Positions 40,259 through 42,010 of a stretch of DNA of 42,010 nucleotides are shown piece by piece; within the stretch, counting starts at the first letter, position 1; each line of letters starts with the position of its first letter. This DNA comes from JAICQM01 sp963781555 (GTDB taxonomy: Bacteria; Chloroflexota; Limnocylindria; QHBO01). The notes below the pieces were generated by a model. It ran no database searches and was not told where the DNA came from. It worked only from the letters and a program-made list of their open reading frames with translations. The position numbers and the translations under genes are program-made. Where the stretch lies: NCBI GenBank assembly GCA_963781555.1, contig CAWAGB010000007.1, positions 1-42,010 on the forward strand. The letters are read 5' to 3'.

Positions 40259-40945
40259 ATGCCACCCCGCCCGGTGCCGGCCGCGCTCCAGGAGGACCGC
40301 GTCCGCTTCGCGTGGGTGGCGCGCCTGGGTGGCCGAGCGCTGGGCTGGTACGTCCGCTTCGTGGCGAACACGTCTCAACACATCGGCCCGCCGATCAACC
40401 AGGAGCCATGCCTCTTCGCCATCTGGCACGAGTCGAACCTGGCCGCGGCCATTGCCGCCTGGAAGCTGCGCGACGACAAGCACGTCATCAGCTTCAGCAC
40501 CCGCGGCTTCCGCGGGGTGCTGATGAATGCGATGCTCGAATCGGTCGGTGCCGGCGTGGTCACTCTCCCTGACGAGGGGAAGCAGACCCGCGCCGAGGCG
40601 GCGCGCATGACCGCCGAGCTTGCGCGACTGGGTCGCGAGGGCTGGTCGCTCGTCGTCAGCCTCGACGGCCCGTTCGGCCCGTTCCGGGTCGCCAAGCCGG
40701 GTGCCCTGATCGTTGCGCGGGAGGCGGGGATCGCGGTGCAGCCGTGGGCCGTATCGGTCCGTCCGCCGTTTCGCCTCACGGGCCGCTGGGATCGCCAGAT
40801 CGTGCCGCTGCCGTTCTGCCGCATCCGCGTCCACGAGGGCGCGGTGATGCACCTGGCCCCGCGCGAGCCGCTGAAACCGCGCCTCGCCGAGCTCCAGGCG
40901 GAGCTGGTGCGCGTCGCCGAGGAGGCCGATCGCCGCATGGCGTAG
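40259..40945 (+). CDS. DUF374 lysophospholipid acyltransferase-like protein
   Basis: A 228-residue protein of the DUF374 group related to lysophospholipid acyltransferases. CLFAIWHESNLAAAIAA holds the conserved WH, followed by STRGFRGVLM and the key SLDGPFGPFRVAKPGALIVA. The last of these usually reads DGPRGPxxxVKPGxI. The family is thought to act on lipid or lipid-linked glycan substrates at the inner membrane; the substrate is unknown. There are four bases between the manC stop and this ATG, so cotranscription is likely. Confidence 0.83.
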   Translation: MPPRPVPAALQEDRVRFAWVARLGGRALGWYVRFVANTSQHIGPPINQEPCLFAIWHESNLAAAIAAWKLRDDKHVISFSTRGFRGVLMNAMLESVGAGVVTLPDEGKQTRAEAARMTAELARLGREGWSLVVSLDGPFGPFRVAKPGALIVAREAGIAVQPWAVSVRPPFRLTGRWDRQIVPLPFCRIRVHEGAVMHLAPREPLKPRLAELQAELVRVAEEADRRMA

Positions 40946-41010
40946 GAGTGCAGACGCTAAGGGCTACCATGTCGTGGCCACACTTCGCACCACGAGACGT
41001 TGCCCCGCCC

Positions 41011-42010
41011 GTGAGCCAGATCAAGTTCGGGACTGATGGCTGGCGCGCCGCCATCGCCGAGGAATATACGTTCCACAACGTTCGCCGCTGCGCCCGCGGC
41101 GTCGCCGAATACCTCCAGCAGACCGGAGCCGCCGAGCGCGGCGTGGTCGTGTGCCACGACCGCCGCTTCGCCTCCGAACACTTCGCGGCGGCGTGCGTCG
41201 AGGTGCTGGCCGCGCACGACATCAAGAGCTTCATGCCGCCTGACGCGGTGCCGACCCAGGTCGGCAGCTTCTTCACCCGCGAGATGCACGCCGGCGCGGG
41301 GATCGTCATCACCGCCAGCCACAACCCGTGGACCGACAACGGCTTCAAGGTCAAGGCCGATACGGGCGGGGCGGCCGCGCCCGAGATGCTGGCCGCCATC
41401 GAGGCGACCATGGACGCCCATGCCGAGGATGGCTGCCACCGCGGCGTGCCCTGGAGGACGCCCGCGCCGCCGGCCTGGTGGATGTCTTCGACCCGTACCC
41501 GCGATTCCGCGACCAGCTGGCCGGCATCGTCGACATGGAGCGCATCCGGGCGGCGAGGAAGCGCGTCCTGGTGGAGCCGCTCTATGGATCGGGCTCCGGC
41601 TGGTTCACCCGCCTGCTGGGCGATGGCGACCTGACGATCCGGGAGCTGCACACCGAGCGCAACCCGTTCTTCGGTGGCGTCAACCCCGAGCCGATCCGCC
41701 CCAACATCGACGAGTGGCTCGCCGAGATCCCGCGCTGGGGCGCCGACATCGGTATCGCCTTCGACGGGGACGCGGACCGGGTGGGGATGGCGACCGAGGA
41801 GGGCGTCTTCGTCAACCAGCTCCAGGTCTACGGGCTGCTGACTGGTACCTGCTCGACGTGCGCAAGCAGATCGGTCCGGCGGTCTACACCGTCACCACCA
41901 CGTCCATGGCCAAGCGCCTCGCCGAGATTTACGGCACGCAGGCCTACAAGACCGGGGTTGGCTTCAAGTTCGTGGGACCCAAGATGACGGAGACGAGCGC
42001 GGTCATCGGT
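41011..42010 (+). CDS. Phosphoglucomutase/phosphomannomutase, partial, two frameshifts
   Basis: Alpha-D-phosphohexomutase that moves phosphate between C6 and C1 of glucose or mannose. It starts SQIKFGTDGWRAAIAEEYTF after GTG 41011, matching family starts; ATG 40969 would add 14 residues. The phosphoserine loop TASHNPWTDNGFKVKADTG has S103. The metal loop FDGDADRVG appears in a second frame, and YLLDVRKQIGPAVYTVTTTS in a third. One base is missing near 41450 and one near 41842. The gene runs off the window end. With manC it may supply mannose-1-phosphate, but glucose specificity is not excluded. Confidence 0.88.

Noticed and set aside
41011..42010. Decayed phosphohexomutase pseudogene
   Set aside because: Active-site loops and surrounding residues are all conserved across the two breaks; sequencing error is simpler.

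Overview
This is a GC-rich (roughly 70% by eye) bacterial chromosome segment, almost fully coding, carrying mostly housekeeping genes. The order lepA-hemW-hrcA-grpE-dnaK ... dnaJ-prmA-rsmE-HIT-rpsU-yqeY-pgpH is the conserved heat-shock/translation neighbourhood known from Firmicutes and related monoderm phyla. The GC content, lipoproteins with plain lipoboxes, an archaeal-type short S-adenosylhomocysteinase and frequent apparently leaderless starts make a Chloroflexota (Limnocylindria-like) or another high-GC Terrabacteria genome the best guess. That is inference; no rRNA is present to settle it.

Layout. 1-6410: 3' end of lepA, a CPBP membrane protease, hemW, then a CIRCE-controlled hrcA-grpE-dnaK operon. 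6489-9855: an inserted block with mscL (carrying a zinc-ribbon tail), xth, an AlkX/YcaQ-like glycosylase and a lipoprotein. 9866-17541: a second CIRCE-like operator drives dnaJ, followed by prmA, rsmE, HIT, rpsU, yqeY, pgpH and zwf. 17546-19467 (minus): amt, a 40-residue membrane protein and a PAT-type acetyltransferase. 19636-26506: ybeY, an FAD oxidoreductase with a methyltransferase, pth, mfd and a GNAT. 26535-30194: two lipoproteins and a DUF2254 membrane protein. 30301-37713: acnA, apt, a GNAT, ahcY, a VOC protein and metK, so two enzymes of the SAM cycle are close together. 37833-42010: a TPR-like protein, proC, manC, a DUF374 acyltransferase and a phosphohexomutase; manC and the mutase fit GDP-mannose or related glycan precursor supply.

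Two features stand out. First, many reading frames are broken by single-base indels. dnaK needs about 15 corrections within 1.2 kb, amt four, the phosphohexomutase two, and proC and manC one each, while long neighbours such as mfd and acnA are intact. The protein sequence is conserved across every break, so local consensus errors are more likely than decay. Second, about ten genes have a TANNNT hexamer only 6-10 bases before the ATG and no Shine-Dalgarno, which points to leaderless transcription alongside a smaller class of clearly SD-led genes (hrcA, dnaK, rpsU, acnA and two small ORFs). No mobile element, CRISPR array, tRNA or rRNA was seen. I found no convincing new multi-gene defence or biosynthetic system. 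The best novelty candidates are the small amt-linked membrane protein, the MscL zinc-ribbon fusion, the acidic insert in aconitase, the split chaperone regulon and several leader structures.
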